DNA of 64,000 nucleotides from Firmicutes bacterium UBA6806. GTDB taxonomy: Bacteria > Bacillota > Clostridia > Peptostreptococcales > Acidaminobacteraceae. The position numbers and the translations under genes are program-made. Below are positions 7,360 through 15,933 of this stretch, one piece after another. The notes under the pieces are model-generated. The model was not told where the DNA came from, did no database searches, and worked only from the letters and a program-made list of their open reading frames with translations. The DNA lies in NCBI GenBank assembly GCA_002452745.1, contig DKFC01000003.1, positions 78,441 to 142,440 of the forward strand. Reading direction: 5' to 3'. The stretch's first letter is position 1, and every line of letters begins with the position of its first letter.

Positions 7360-8565
7360 TTAATCTTTCACCACTTTTTGGACGGTGGTTTCCACACTGC
7401 CATCGGATACTGCCACCGTCAGTGCATCACCTTTGGCAAGTCCTTCCACGGATTTTACCACCTTGCCATTTTGTTTCACTATACTATACCCTCTTTGCAT
7501 AGTGGCTAACGGGCTAAGTGAATTAATTTTATCCCCAGAGGCTTCCAGAATGAGTCTGGAGGTCTCCACTTTCCTTGACACGGAAGCAACAAGTCGATTT
7601 TTATCTCGCTCGATCTCATTTTGAGCAATTTCGATTCGGTGGGTCAGCTTGTCCTTCAGTTTAAGTGGAGAAGCTGACTCTAACTGATATTTATAGCGTT
7701 CGAGCTGACTCATCATCTGTTTTTGAATTCGCAGCATCTGTTGTTCCAATAAAAGTGCCAGTTCATCTTTTGACTTGATGGCGATTTCAGCAGCTGCCGA
7801 AGGCGTCGGCGCTCTAAAGTCAGACACAAAATCTGAAATTGTGAAATCCGTTTCATGCCCCACGCCAGAGATCACTGGAATTTTAGAACCGTGAATAGCC
7901 CTTGCAACAACTTCTTCATTAAACGCCCACAATTCTTCGATCGAGCCGCCTCCCCTCGATAAAATCAGCAAGTCTACTGGTCTTTTCGAGTTAAAAAAAT
8001 CAATACCCATGACGATTTCACCTGCGGCGTATTCTCCCTGCACCCTCACAGGATAAAGCAATATGCTGGACAAATTTGATCTTCTAGTGGCCACGGAGAT
8101 GATATCCTGAATTGCCGCTCCTGTGGGCGATGTGATAATGCCGATGGTCTGTGGGTACTTTGGAATTTCCTTCTTATGGATCTCATCAAAGAGCCCTTCT
8201 GACTCAAGTTTTTTCTTCAGAGCTTCAAATCTGACGTGTAGCTCTCCAAGCCCTGCAAATTCAATTTTCTGTGCATATAACTGATATCTTCCATCTCTTT
8301 CATAGATGGAAATAGATCCGTGAATTCTGACTTTATCACCGTTTTTAGGAATGCGTTCAAGCATTTGTACATATTGTGAAAACATCATGCAACTCATCTT
8401 GCTGTCGTCATCCTTAATTGAAAAATACGCATGTCCACTGGAATGCAATGTGAAATTTGAAATTTCACCTTCTATGAGAAGCTGATTTAAAATGGGGTCT
8501 GCTCCGATTAGCTTTTTAATGTACTTGGTGATTTCCGATACGGAAAAAGCCCTCATTTTCAGCAT
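7360..8565 (-). CDS. xseA: Exodeoxyribonuclease VII large subunit
   Basis: 401 residues: N-terminal OB fold (1-100, with ISNFTLHSSGHAYFSIKD), catalytic core (about 115-320) with IGIITSPTGAAIQDI and LSRGGGSIEELWAFN, then a coiled coil that binds XseB subunits. The start at 8565 is supported by GGGAGG 6 bp upstream and overlaps the preceding gene by 7 bp. Role: processive single-strand DNA exonuclease in mismatch repair and recombination. Part of nusB-(TsaD-like)-xseA-xseB-ispA. Confidence 0.96.
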   Translation of the reverse strand: MLKMRAFSVSEITKYIKKLIGADPILNQLLIEGEISNFTLHSSGHAYFSIKDDDSKMSCMMFSQYVQMLERIPKNGDKVRIHGSISIYERDGRYQLYAQKIEFAGLGELHVRFEALKKKLESEGLFDEIHKKEIPKYPQTIGIITSPTGAAIQDIISVATRRSNLSSILLYPVRVQGEYAAGEIVMGIDFFNSKRPVDLLILSRGGGSIEELWAFNEEVVARAIHGSKIPVISGVGHETDFTISDFVSDFRAPTPSAAAEIAIKSKDELALLLEQQMLRIQKQMMSQLERYKYQLESASPLKLKDKLTHRIEIAQNEIERDKNRLVASVSRKVETSRLILEASGDKINSLSPLATMQRGYSIVKQNGKVVKSVEGLAKGDALTVAVSDGSVETTVQKVVKD

Positions 8566-9500
8566 GATTTTCCTCCCTTACCTCTGACGAATTGACCTGC
8601 TCCAAGAAGCGCAACGCCATAGGCGTTATCCCTTGCATAATCTGGCTTTGCAAAATAGAGTTCGCTTCTCGTCTTCGTCAGCATTTGTCTTATGATGGAA
8701 TTTGATGCAACACCACCTGATATAATGACGGGAATAGGTTCCACGAACTGTTTCGTCCATTTGACTAAAATCTTACCCACTGTGTTGAACATTTCTTTGG
8801 CGATGTCTTCGTTTGGCTCTTTTCCTATTTTGGCGCTAAAATAGTTTTCAAGTCCAGAGATGTTAAACGTCATTTTATCAACCTTCACTGGTTTATAACT
8901 TTGACAATCGCTTTTTGACGCCAACTCATCAAGGGCTTTCCCAGCGGGGAAGGCAAACCCCATCTTCACACCAATCCGGTCAATCAATTGCCCGAAGTTC
9001 AGGTCAAGGGTCTCACCGATGAGCTGTACGTGAAACTTCATATCCTGATAATCCACCACTAAGCATTCGGTTGTGCCGCCTGAGAGGTGAAGCCCGTAAA
9101 AACGATCAGGAAAACTATTGATCCCAGAAGTTGCAAGGGCGGCCATTAAATGCCCCTCTTGATGAGAAACTTCATAGAGCGGAATTTTTAGCGAATTAGA
9201 CAGATTTTTAGCAAATAAATACCCTGCTCCGAACACAGGCATATAAGATCCTTCCACATTTCGAGGTCTAGTGCTCACAGCAATTGCAACTATTTTTTCC
9301 ACATCAAAAATAGCGGTAAGCGCTTCAAAGCTATCCGCTAATTGGTGAACATGTTGAAAAAATCCATCTGACTGCCTGAGGCCTTTGCTTCCCTCTTTGA
9401 CTTTTAATAAGACATTTTTTTCGAATTGAATCTCCGATGATCCAGCATCCACCAGAATCATCGATGTCGTGTAGCAGCTTGTATCTATTCCCAGTATCAT
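8559..9500 (-). CDS. TsaD/Kae1-like ASKHA protein (O-sialoglycoprotein endopeptidase family paralogue)
   Basis: 313 residues related to TsaD, the enzyme that transfers threonylcarbamoyl to A37 of tRNA. Conserved features: N-terminal GIDTSCYTTSM, putative metal ligands HQEGH (H-x3-H), LHLSGGTTECLVV, ISGGVASNS and the C-terminal YARDNAYGVALLGAG. Shorter and more divergent than true TsaD, which usually lies near tsaB/tsaE. In many clostridia this second copy sits between nusB and xseA, as here, and its substrate has not been established. Start overlaps nusB stop by 4 bp (ATGA). Confidence 0.8.
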   Translation of the reverse strand: MILGIDTSCYTTSMILVDAGSSEIQFEKNVLLKVKEGSKGLRQSDGFFQHVHQLADSFEALTAIFDVEKIVAIAVSTRPRNVEGSYMPVFGAGYLFAKNLSNSLKIPLYEVSHQEGHLMAALATSGINSFPDRFYGLHLSGGTTECLVVDYQDMKFHVQLIGETLDLNFGQLIDRIGVKMGFAFPAGKALDELASKSDCQSYKPVKVDKMTFNISGLENYFSAKIGKEPNEDIAKEMFNTVGKILVKWTKQFVEPIPVIISGGVASNSIIRQMLTKTRSELYFAKPDYARDNAYGVALLGAGQFVRGKGGKSC

Positions 9501-9898
9501 TTTTCTTCCGCCTGTATAAAGTGCTTTAGCACACCGTTTATGAATTTGCCCGATTTTTCATCGACATACTTTTTAGACATATTAATGGCCTCATTCACAG
9601 ATACTTTGCCTGGAATTGAAGACATGAAATTCATTTCAGTGACTGCCAGTCTCAAAATGGAAAGATCCACTTTGCCCACCCGCTCAATTGTCCAGTTTTT
9701 CAAAAGTGGTGAAATTTGTGAATCCACAGTTTCTCTGTTTTCAATAAAGGCATCCATCACTTCAAAGATATAAGCCTCGTCTGATTCCTCTTCGTACTGT
9801 GCTACCATTTTTCTTGAAAACTCTTTGCTAAAATCGTTTTGAATTGCCATTTGATACATGACTTCCATTGCGATTTCACGACTTCTACTTCTGTTCAT
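9497..9898 (-). CDS. nusB: Transcription antitermination factor NusB
   Basis: 133 residues, all-helical RNA-binding protein. N-terminal RSREIAMEVMYQM and C-terminal LRLAVTEM...VSVNEAINMSKKY, with GKFINGVL near the end, are family signatures. It binds boxA RNA with NusE for rRNA antitermination. ATG at 9898 has RBS GGAGG 5 bp upstream. First gene of the xse-ispA group; 130 bp with two hairpins separate it from the preceding Asp23 gene. Confidence 0.95.
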   Translation of the reverse strand: MNRSRSREIAMEVMYQMAIQNDFSKEFSRKMVAQYEEESDEAYIFEVMDAFIENRETVDSQISPLLKNWTIERVGKVDLSILRLAVTEMNFMSSIPGKVSVNEAINMSKKYVDEKSGKFINGVLKHFIQAEEK

Positions 9899-9957
9899 AT
9901 GCGCCTCCTAATTTCTAAGTTCCTGCACTGTGAATTCCGCATATCACAGACAGCATA

Positions 9958-10008
9958 AACCCGGATTATCGAGAAACAATCCGGGTTAAATCTTGCGAAG
10001 CTGTACTT
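9958..10008 (-). terminator. Two hairpins between the Asp23 gene and nusB
   Basis: A perfect 10-bp inverted repeat AACCCGGATT/AATCCGGGTT (9958-9967 with 9978-9987) and a smaller CGAAG/CTTCG (about 9996-10008) follow the Asp23 stop codon. Probably terminates the Asp23 transcript, but only a short TTT follows the large stem on the minus strand, so partial read-through or an RNA-processing role is possible. Confidence 0.5.
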
Positions 10009-10028
10009 CGGATTATTTGAATAAACAG

Positions 10029-10412
10029 CTATTTTTTAATACCGTCTTTTTCTACTTTAGTATTGATGCCGACAACATTGACATTGACCGCCACCACTTC
10101 TAAACCCGTCATGGATTCAATAGCAAGTTTCACATTTTCCTGAACTTGCTTCGCCGTTTCCTGAATTTTAGTTCCGTAATCTATAATGACACTTAGTTCA
10201 ACCAACACGACATTGTTGTTCATCTCAATATGAATTCCCTTGTTGAAATTCTTCTTGCCAATCATTTCTAGGACATCATCTTGAAACGTTCCACTAAGCG
10301 CTTTTATCCCTTGTATTTCAGACGCAGCAATTGAAGAGATTACCCCGATCACATCGTCCGCTATGTTAACCGTTCCGTGTTTATATGAATCTATAACTGT
10401 ATTTTCAGCCAT
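10029..10412 (-). CDS. Asp23/Gls24 family envelope stress response protein
   Basis: 127 residues with the DUF322/Asp23 fold: GTVNIADDVIGVISSIAASEI then VELSVIIDYGTKI and VQENVKLAIESMTGL, ending VNVNVVGI. Members form membrane-associated scaffolds and respond to cell-wall or alkaline stress. Here it is single-copy with RBS AGGAGG and its own strong promoter (10470-10498). Commonly found just ahead of nusB in Firmicutes, as here. Confidence 0.92.
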   Translation of the reverse strand: MAENTVIDSYKHGTVNIADDVIGVISSIAASEIQGIKALSGTFQDDVLEMIGKKNFNKGIHIEMNNNVVLVELSVIIDYGTKIQETAKQVQENVKLAIESMTGLEVVAVNVNVVGINTKVEKDGIKK

Positions 10413-10469
10413 TATATTGCCTCCTGTTCTCTATCTATCAAGTGAAATAACGCACATTTTGATAGATTC

Positions 10470-10498
10470 ATTATAGCAAAGATACCTTTTAAATACAA
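10470..10498 (-). promoter_or_regulatory. Sigma-A promoter of the Asp23 gene
   Basis: Minus strand: TTGTAT (10493-10498), 17-bp spacer, TATAAT (10470-10475), about 58 bp upstream of the ATG at 10412. Perfect -10 and optimal spacing. Confidence 0.72.
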
Positions 10499-10510
10499 TG
10501 TAAAAGCAGA

Positions 10511-10550
10511 AATACGGGGATTTCAGAATCCTGAAAAATCCCCGTATTTG
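10511..10550 (-). terminator. Terminator of the zinc-ribbon gene
   Basis: Inverted repeat AAATACGGGGATTT/AAATCCCCGTATTT separated by a 12-nt loop, immediately after the stop codon at 10565. A 14-bp stem ending in AT pairs; it isolates the acidic zinc-ribbon gene from the Asp23 promoter just downstream. Confidence 0.75.
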
Positions 10551-10564
10551 AGTTCATACATAGG

Positions 10565-10993
10565 CTATTCTTTTTCTTCACAATCACAATCGCATGTCGC
10601 TTCGCCACAGCAATCGCACTCATCGGAAAATTCAATAATCAAGCCGCAATTTGGACATTCCACTTCTTCACCTTTGTCGATCAATTGACCATCAACAAAG
10701 AGTAATTCCCCACAATCAGGACATTCCACTTCCTCGAAATCATCTTCGAGTTCGTATATGTCGTCTTCGAGTTCTGCTAGATCTTCATCAACTGCTTCAA
10801 TATAATCATCTAACTCCATTAAAGATTCGCTGACTTCGTCCAGTTCTTCATATACTTCTTCCATTTCCTCTGCAAATTCCTCTAATATCTCAATGATATT
10901 GAGCAGTAATTTGCCTTCCTTGGTTGAGTCATTGATTTCCATGCCATCGGCCAACCCTTTAAGATACGATACTCTTTCATACATATAGCTCAT
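10565..10993 (-). CDS. Acidic zinc-ribbon protein (CD1247-like)
   Basis: 142 residues. Residues 1-88 form a strongly acidic helical/coiled-coil region (EEFAEEMEEVYEELDEV and similar). The C-terminus carries CPDCGELL and CPNCGLIIEF ribbon knuckles followed by a cysteine-dense tail ECDCCGEATCDCDCEE. Likely binds zinc. The family occurs in clostridia beside efp; function is not known. RBS GGAGGG upstream of ATG 10993; separate terminator at 10511-10550. Confidence 0.8.
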   Translation of the reverse strand: MSYMYERVSYLKGLADGMEINDSTKEGKLLLNIIEILEEFAEEMEEVYEELDEVSESLMELDDYIEAVDEDLAELEDDIYELEDDFEEVECPDCGELLFVDGQLIDKGEEVECPNCGLIIEFSDECDCCGEATCDCDCEEKE

Positions 10994-11051
10994 GCGTTTT
11001 CCCTCCTTCAGTGGGTGTAATTTATTAAAACAGCTTAAGCTGATTTAACCA

Positions 11052-11609
11052 TTATGCTCTAGATAGGTACTCGCCGGTTCTAGTATCAATTTTAATCTTA
11101 TCACCTTCATTAACGAAAGCTGGAACGTTGATTTCAGCACCTGTTTCTACAATTGCCTTCTTCGTTACGTTTGTTGCTGTATCGCCTTTAACACCTGGTT
11201 CTGATTCAGTTACAACCAAAATTACAAAGTTAGGCGGTTCAACTTGGAAACAGCTTCCCTTGTAAAATTTAAGGGTTGCGTTGTCATTTTCCTTGATGTA
11301 GAGAATCGCATCTTCAACTTGCTCTTGTGACAATGGAATTTGATCATAAGTTTCATTGTCCATGAAATAGTAAAGATCGCCTTCGTTGTAAAGATACTGC
11401 ATTTCTTTTGTTTCGATGTGCGCTCTTGGAAACTTTTCAGATGGATTGAATGCTTGCTCTCTGATGGTTCCGTTGATTAAGCTCTTGTATTTAGTTCTAA
11501 CGAAAGCTGCTCCCTTACCTGGTTTAACATGTTGAAAATCCACTACTACAAACGGTTCGCCATTTATTTCAAACGTCACACCTTTTCTGAATTCACTTGC
11601 AGAAATCAT
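11052..11609 (-). CDS. efp: Translation elongation factor P
   Basis: 185 residues, the standard length, with three beta-barrel domains. MISASEFRKGVTFEINGEPF starts the KOW-like domain; HVKPGKGAAFVRTK contains the tip lysine (near residue 32) that can be modified; C-terminal GDKIKIDTRTGEYLSR is the family signature. It rescues ribosomes stalled at polyproline. No modification enzyme (EpmA/YmfI type) is visible in this window. RBS GGAGG. 28 bp downstream of pepP, the usual pairing. Confidence 0.97.
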   Translation of the reverse strand: MISASEFRKGVTFEINGEPFVVVDFQHVKPGKGAAFVRTKYKSLINGTIREQAFNPSEKFPRAHIETKEMQYLYNEGDLYYFMDNETYDQIPLSQEQVEDAILYIKENDNATLKFYKGSCFQVEPPNFVILVVTESEPGVKGDTATNVTKKAIVETGAEINVPAFVNEGDKIKIDTRTGEYLSRA

Positions 11610-11637
11610 TTCCTACCTCCAAATAATTAAATATTGT

Positions 11638-12705
11638 TTATATTTCTATAAGATGTTCAGGCGCCTTCGTCAAACGCTCATATCCATCTTCAGTTACGAT
11701 AATCATGTCCTCTACTCGAACACCGCCAAATTTTTCAATATACACCCCTGGCTCTATTGCAAGTACCATTCCCGATTGAAGTACATCCGGGCTGTCTTCC
11801 GTCAACCTAGGCAATTCGTGAACTTCAAAACCAACACCATGTCCCAAACCGTGTTTGAAATAAGGTCCATAGCCACTTAATTTGATAATCTTCCTCGCGG
11901 CTTCATCTACATGCTTTGCCAGCGTTTGGGGTTTCACAGCGTCAATTGCAGCTTGCTGAGCATCACTTATAAGACTATAGAGATGCCGCTGCTTCTCAGA
12001 TGATTTCCCCATGACAATGGTCCTCGTAATATCAGAACAATATCCATTATATATACAACCATAATCCAATGTCAAGAAATCTCCGTCACCTATGATTTTA
12101 TCAGATGGGAGGCCGTGTGGCAATGCCGATCTGCTGCCTGAGACAATTATCGTTTTAAATGCAGTGTTTTCAGCCCCTTTATGTCTCATCACCCGTTCCA
12201 CTTCTTCTTTGACATCGCGTTCAGTCATGCCTATTTTAACAAAATTTAGGATTTCAAGAAATGTACTTTCGGCAATCTCTGCTGATTTCCGAACTGCCTC
12301 TATGGCGTCTGAGGACTTAACAGCTCTAAAGGACTCCACAAAATTTAAAATAGACACCATCTCAATATCTCTGTAGTTGGACACCATAAAGTCGTATTGG
12401 TGAAACGTCATGTGCATCGGTTCAAACCCAAGTCGTTTAATGCCACCTGATAAAATTAGGTTGTAAAGGGTTCTTCCCCCCTGTATTGGAACGATGTCAA
12501 ACCCGGTCATAAGCTCTGTCTTAGCCTGTTTTGCCTCATCGTAATACCTCGAGTCAACCAGAAGATGCCGTTTGCTTCTGGAAAACAAAATCATTGCCGA
12601 CGATCCGCTAAAGCCACATATGTACTTGATATTCACAGGGTTTGTGACTAGAAAACCATCAATTCCATGTGTCGCAAGTTTAGTTGTCAGCACTTCACTC
12701 AGCAT
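11638..12705 (-). CDS. pepP: Xaa-Pro aminopeptidase (M24 family)
   Basis: 355 residues from ATG 12705 (MLSEVLTTKLATHGI), selected because TTGAGG precedes it; this overlaps the aroQ end by 11 bp. N-terminal creatinase domain, then the pita-bread metallopeptidase domain with metal ligands in LTLDYGCIYNGYCSDITRT (two Asp), HGLGHGVGFEVHE (His), AIEPGVYI (Glu) and GVRVEDMI (Glu). It cleaves N-terminal residues ahead of proline. Coupled to efp as in most Firmicutes. Confidence 0.94.
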   Translation of the reverse strand: MLSEVLTTKLATHGIDGFLVTNPVNIKYICGFSGSSAMILFSRSKRHLLVDSRYYDEAKQAKTELMTGFDIVPIQGGRTLYNLILSGGIKRLGFEPMHMTFHQYDFMVSNYRDIEMVSILNFVESFRAVKSSDAIEAVRKSAEIAESTFLEILNFVKIGMTERDVKEEVERVMRHKGAENTAFKTIIVSGSRSALPHGLPSDKIIGDGDFLTLDYGCIYNGYCSDITRTIVMGKSSEKQRHLYSLISDAQQAAIDAVKPQTLAKHVDEAARKIIKLSGYGPYFKHGLGHGVGFEVHELPRLTEDSPDVLQSGMVLAIEPGVYIEKFGGVRVEDMIIVTEDGYERLTKAPEHLIEI

Positions 12706-13132
12706 GTTTTGCCTCAACGAGAAAATCAAGTGCTTTGAAATAACTCATTTCTTTGAGACCATAAATTTGTTCGATACACACTGGCGCCGTCACTGAAATA
12801 CTTCTAAAGGACTCGCGATTTTTTATATCTGAAAGATGCGCCTCCACAAATGGCACGGAGACACTTTCAATAGCATCTCGTATGGCATAACTGTAATGTG
12901 TAAACGCCCCTGGATTGATTACGACACCCTCATACTGATCCTCACAGGTGTGAATCACATCAATAATCGCCCCTTCGTGGTTTGACTGAAAAAATTCAAC
13001 CTCTACCTTTAAGGCCTTTGCATGTGCTCTAATCATCTCCATAAGATCGTCCAGCGTCATTGTTCCATAATGCTCCGCCTTTCGCTTTCCAAGTCGGTTG
13101 AGGTTGGGGCCGTTTATAACCAGTATCTTCAT
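12695..13132 (-). CDS. aroQ: 3-dehydroquinate dehydratase, type II
   Basis: 145 residues from ATG 13132 (MKILVINGPNLNRLGKR), preceded by GGAGGACAC; eight more codons of open frame upstream lack an RBS. Catalytic tyrosine in KRAEHYG-like segment (KAEHYGTM), FFQSNHEGAIIDVIH, and VINPGAFTHYSYAIRDA with the active-site His. Third step of the shikimate pathway. Adjacent to aroK. Confidence 0.96.
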   Translation of the reverse strand: MKILVINGPNLNRLGKRKAEHYGTMTLDDLMEMIRAHAKALKVEVEFFQSNHEGAIIDVIHTCEDQYEGVVINPGAFTHYSYAIRDAIESVSVPFVEAHLSDIKNRESFRSISVTAPVCIEQIYGLKEMSYFKALDFLVEAKHAE

Positions 13133-13157
13133 GTGTCCTCCTGCTCCTATGCTCACT

Positions 13158-13658
13158 TTACAAAGTATCCATTACTTCGATAATTTCGTCTACTATATCG
13201 GAAATTGACTTTTGGTCAACTTCTATAATATAGTTTGCCACCGATTCGTAAACAGGCTCTCTCTGATTCAAAAGCGCCTCAAAATCATTTTGCTTCATCA
13301 TGGGACGGTTGGGATCGTCTGTACCAATTCTCGCCTTTAAAGTCTCATAAGAGGCCTTTAAATAGATGATAACGCCACTTTGACCAAGCGCCTCTCTATT
13401 TTTCGGATTCATCATAAGCCCGCCGCCTGTGGCTATAATATGATCTGTCAGTTCAGAAATTTTCAAGGACACCTCTGCTTCTAGATCTCGAAAACGAGGT
13501 TCTCCATAGAGGGCGAAAATATCCTTTATGCTGTGTCCAGACAGGCGCTCCACAAGGTCATCGGTATCTATAAACACTCTATTTTGATTTTGGCTGAGTT
13601 CCATACCTATACTGGATTTTCCAGAACCCATCATGCCAATTAATACGATGTTTTTCAT
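13158..13658 (-). CDS. aroK: Shikimate kinase
   Basis: 166 residues. P-loop GMMGSGKSSIG at 8-18, shikimate-binding DTDDLVE and FRDLE, GGGLMMNP, and lid region ADDPNRPM-like (GTDDPNRPMM). Phosphorylates shikimate at the 3-OH. RBS GGGAG. Sits 5 bp after the PilT-like gene and 25 bp before aroQ; only these two shikimate genes occur here. Confidence 0.96.
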   Translation of the reverse strand: MKNIVLIGMMGSGKSSIGMELSQNQNRVFIDTDDLVERLSGHSIKDIFALYGEPRFRDLEAEVSLKISELTDHIIATGGGLMMNPKNREALGQSGVIIYLKASYETLKARIGTDDPNRPMMKQNDFEALLNQREPVYESVANYIIEVDQKSISDIVDEIIEVMDTL

Positions 13659-13663
13659 AATGC

Positions 13664-14734
13664 CTACTCCCTGTTATATGTCAATTCCAACCGATTGACA
13701 AAGTCAATATCATGGGCATACTTAAACACAGTCGCCCGCTTTATTTTACCGTCCTTGTAAAGCTCAAACAAGCTGTTGTCCATGTTGCTCATGCCGTGTT
13801 TTCGCCCTGCAATGAGAGCCTGCACAATATCCCTGAGCTGATCATTCACAATATGAGATTTGATGGCCGCATTTGGCAGCAACAATTCAAACACAGGCAG
13901 TTGAACTTCTTCATTCAAATCTGGAACGAGCTGTTGTGATAAGATGCCAAGCAACATAGCCGTCAATTTATACTTCCGACTCTCCATTTTTTCAGTGGAA
14001 GTGGACGCCACCATTTTTTCAATCGTCGATCTGGCATTATTGGCTCTGATGCCACAAATCACCAGTTTCCCAGACTCCGCCGCTTGAAGTGCCAAGTCGA
14101 CAACTCGATCATCCGTCAAATCCGATATCATCAAGACATCAGGGTCATGTCGCATAGCTGCAAGGACGCCTTCGTACATGCAACTGCAATCTGTGCCGAC
14201 ATCCCTCTGGGTAATAATTGCATTTTGATGTCTAAAGAGGTACTCTATGGGCTCTTCCACTGTGATAATATGACACCGCCTTGTCTGATTGATTTTCTGA
14301 ATCAAAGACGCAATGGTTGTGGACTTTCCAGAACCAGATGAACCACTTACCAAGATAAGTCCTTTTTGATGCTCTATAAGCGATGAAAATGCCTCTGGCA
14401 CACCGAGACTTTCTATCTCTGGAATTGACAAGTGGAGAATTCTAAAGGTCACACTATATGTGCCCCTCTGACTGATGATGTTGACTCTAAATCGCCCAAG
14501 ATGGTGAATTGAATAACTAAAACTCAAAGCGCCTTTTTCATCTAGCTTGTCCCTTTGAGTTGTCTCTAAGATTTCATCTAAGATGGCTTCAATTTGGGCG
14601 TAGTCAAAAGCTTCCAAATCATCTACATTGTATAATTTCCCGTTTTTTCGAATCATTGGAACCGCACCTGGTACCAAATGAACATCTGAAGCCTGTCTCT
14701 TTAACGCGTATTCAAGCAATGCTATATAATCCAT
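13664..14734 (-). CDS. PilT-like secretion/twitching ATPase, orphan and divergent
   Basis: 356 residues of the PilT/GspE AAA-like family. N-terminal domain (ASDVHLVPG at 15-23), Walker A GSSGSGKST at 131-139, Asp box ITVEEPIEYLF near 157. The Walker B region reads VLMISDLTDD (200-209) where PilT normally has ILVGEMRD, so the usual Glu is Asp. The His box reads GIRANNA (228-234) instead of LHTNSA, losing its His. ATP binding looks intact; hydrolysis may be altered. No pilB, pilC or pilin gene lies nearby. RBS GGGGGA. Confidence 0.8.
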   Translation of the reverse strand: MDYIALLEYALKRQASDVHLVPGAVPMIRKNGKLYNVDDLEAFDYAQIEAILDEILETTQRDKLDEKGALSFSYSIHHLGRFRVNIISQRGTYSVTFRILHLSIPEIESLGVPEAFSSLIEHQKGLILVSGSSGSGKSTTIASLIQKINQTRRCHIITVEEPIEYLFRHQNAIITQRDVGTDCSCMYEGVLAAMRHDPDVLMISDLTDDRVVDLALQAAESGKLVICGIRANNARSTIEKMVASTSTEKMESRKYKLTAMLLGILSQQLVPDLNEEVQLPVFELLLPNAAIKSHIVNDQLRDIVQALIAGRKHGMSNMDNSLFELYKDGKIKRATVFKYAHDIDFVNRLELTYNRE

Positions 14735-14777
14735 TTTTCCCCCTAAAATACAACAGTGATTTTAAGTCGGCATCTCT

Positions 14778-15239
14778 TTACAGTTTTCGGTTCAAGTACT
14801 GATCAAAATCTATGATTTTTCGCGTGTAGTCCTTATCCATATACCCGCTGGTCAACAGGTAGTCTGCTGTGGAAATATTAGTTGCTATCGGAATGTTGTA
14901 AAGCGTTGCAATTCTAAGCAGCGCCTTGACATCTGGATCGTGAGGATGCATGCTCAGCGGGTCCCAGAAAAAGATCATAAAATCAATTTCGCCATCGACA
15001 ATTTTGCTTCCAATTTGTTGATCGCCTCCAAGTGGACCGCTTTTGAAACCTCTAACGGGTAGCGAAGTCGCCTCGCTTATGAGTTTTGCAGTGGTACCGG
15101 TTCCGTATAGAAAGTGCTTTGCGAGTACTTCTCTATGTTCATCACACCAGTTAATCATGTCCTTTTTTCTTGAATCATGTGCGATTAATGCAATGTGTTT
15201 AACGGCAGGTACTTGTTCGGTTTTCGTGTTTTCTAACAT
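14778..15239 (-). CDS. mgsA: Methylglyoxal synthase
   Basis: 153 residues. Converts dihydroxyacetone phosphate to methylglyoxal and phosphate. Key segments: IALIAHDSRKKDM, FLYGTGTTA (phosphate site), SGPLGGDQQIG with the catalytic Asp, and FFWDPLSMHPHDPDVKALL. RBS AGGAG. 43 bp upstream of the PilT-like gene; preceded by the udk terminator. Confidence 0.97.
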   Translation of the reverse strand: MLENTKTEQVPAVKHIALIAHDSRKKDMINWCDEHREVLAKHFLYGTGTTAKLISEATSLPVRGFKSGPLGGDQQIGSKIVDGEIDFMIFFWDPLSMHPHDPDVKALLRIATLYNIPIATNISTADYLLTSGYMDKDYTRKIIDFDQYLNRKL

Positions 15240-15275
15240 GATTTTCTCCTTTCACTTCTGGGGAACTATTCAAAA

Positions 15276-15299
15276 AATGCAGTGGTATACCACTGCATT
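15276..15299 (-). terminator. Terminator after udk
   Basis: A fully palindromic 24-nt element, AATGCAGTGG-TATA-CCACTGCATT, followed on the minus strand by TTTTTT. Lies 5 bp past the udk stop codon. Confidence 0.85.
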
Positions 15300-15303
15300 A
15301 AAC

Positions 15304-15933
15304 TTACTTATTCTTCTCCTGAATAATTGCAGTTACCTTAGTGGTCATAATATCAATTGCCACTTTGTTGTAACCGCCCTCGGGAATAATGATATCGGCA
15401 TACTTTTTAGTCGGTTCAATAAATTGCTCATGAGCCGGCTTCACAGTGGTCAAATATTGATTGATGACTGATTCAAGCGTTCTGCCTCGTTCGTTGATGT
15501 CACGTGTAATCCTTCTGATGATTCTCACATCTGCATCTGTGTCTACAAATATCTTGATGTCCATGAGTCTTCTCAGTCTTTCGTCCTCCAGAATCATAAT
15601 TCCCTCGAGAATGATGATGTCTCTTGGACACACCTTTATCGTCTCCACTTCACGATTGTGATTGGAAAAATTGTAGATCGGTTTTTCTATCGTCTCATGC
15701 TGGCACAATTTGTTGATGTGTTCTATCAGCAATTCTGTGTCAAAAGCAAGTGGATGGTCGTAGTTGGTTTTGACCCTTTCATCATAGGTCAAGTGACTTT
15801 GATCCCTGTAATAGGCATCTTGTTCAATAATTAAGATATTTTCATCCGGCAGGGACTGAAAGATAGACTTGGCAACAGTACTCTTCCCTGAACCGGTTCC
15901 TCCGGACACGCCGATGACGATTGGCTTACTCAT
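15304..15933 (-). CDS. udk: Uridine kinase
   Basis: 209 residues. P-loop GVSGGTGSGKSTVAKS at 8-23; YYRDQSHLTYDERVKTNYDHP; DIIILEGIMIL; RRITRDINERGR. Phosphorylates uridine and cytidine for pyrimidine salvage. Start overlaps the end of the U32 peptidase gene by 8 bp; RBS AGGAGG. Completes the mltG-trmR-trhP-udk cluster. Confidence 0.96.
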   Translation of the reverse strand: MSKPIVIGVSGGTGSGKSTVAKSIFQSLPDENILIIEQDAYYRDQSHLTYDERVKTNYDHPLAFDTELLIEHINKLCQHETIEKPIYNFSNHNREVETIKVCPRDIIILEGIMILEDERLRRLMDIKIFVDTDADVRIIRRITRDINERGRTLESVINQYLTTVKPAHEQFIEPTKKYADIIIPEGGYNKVAIDIMTTKVTAIIQEKNK

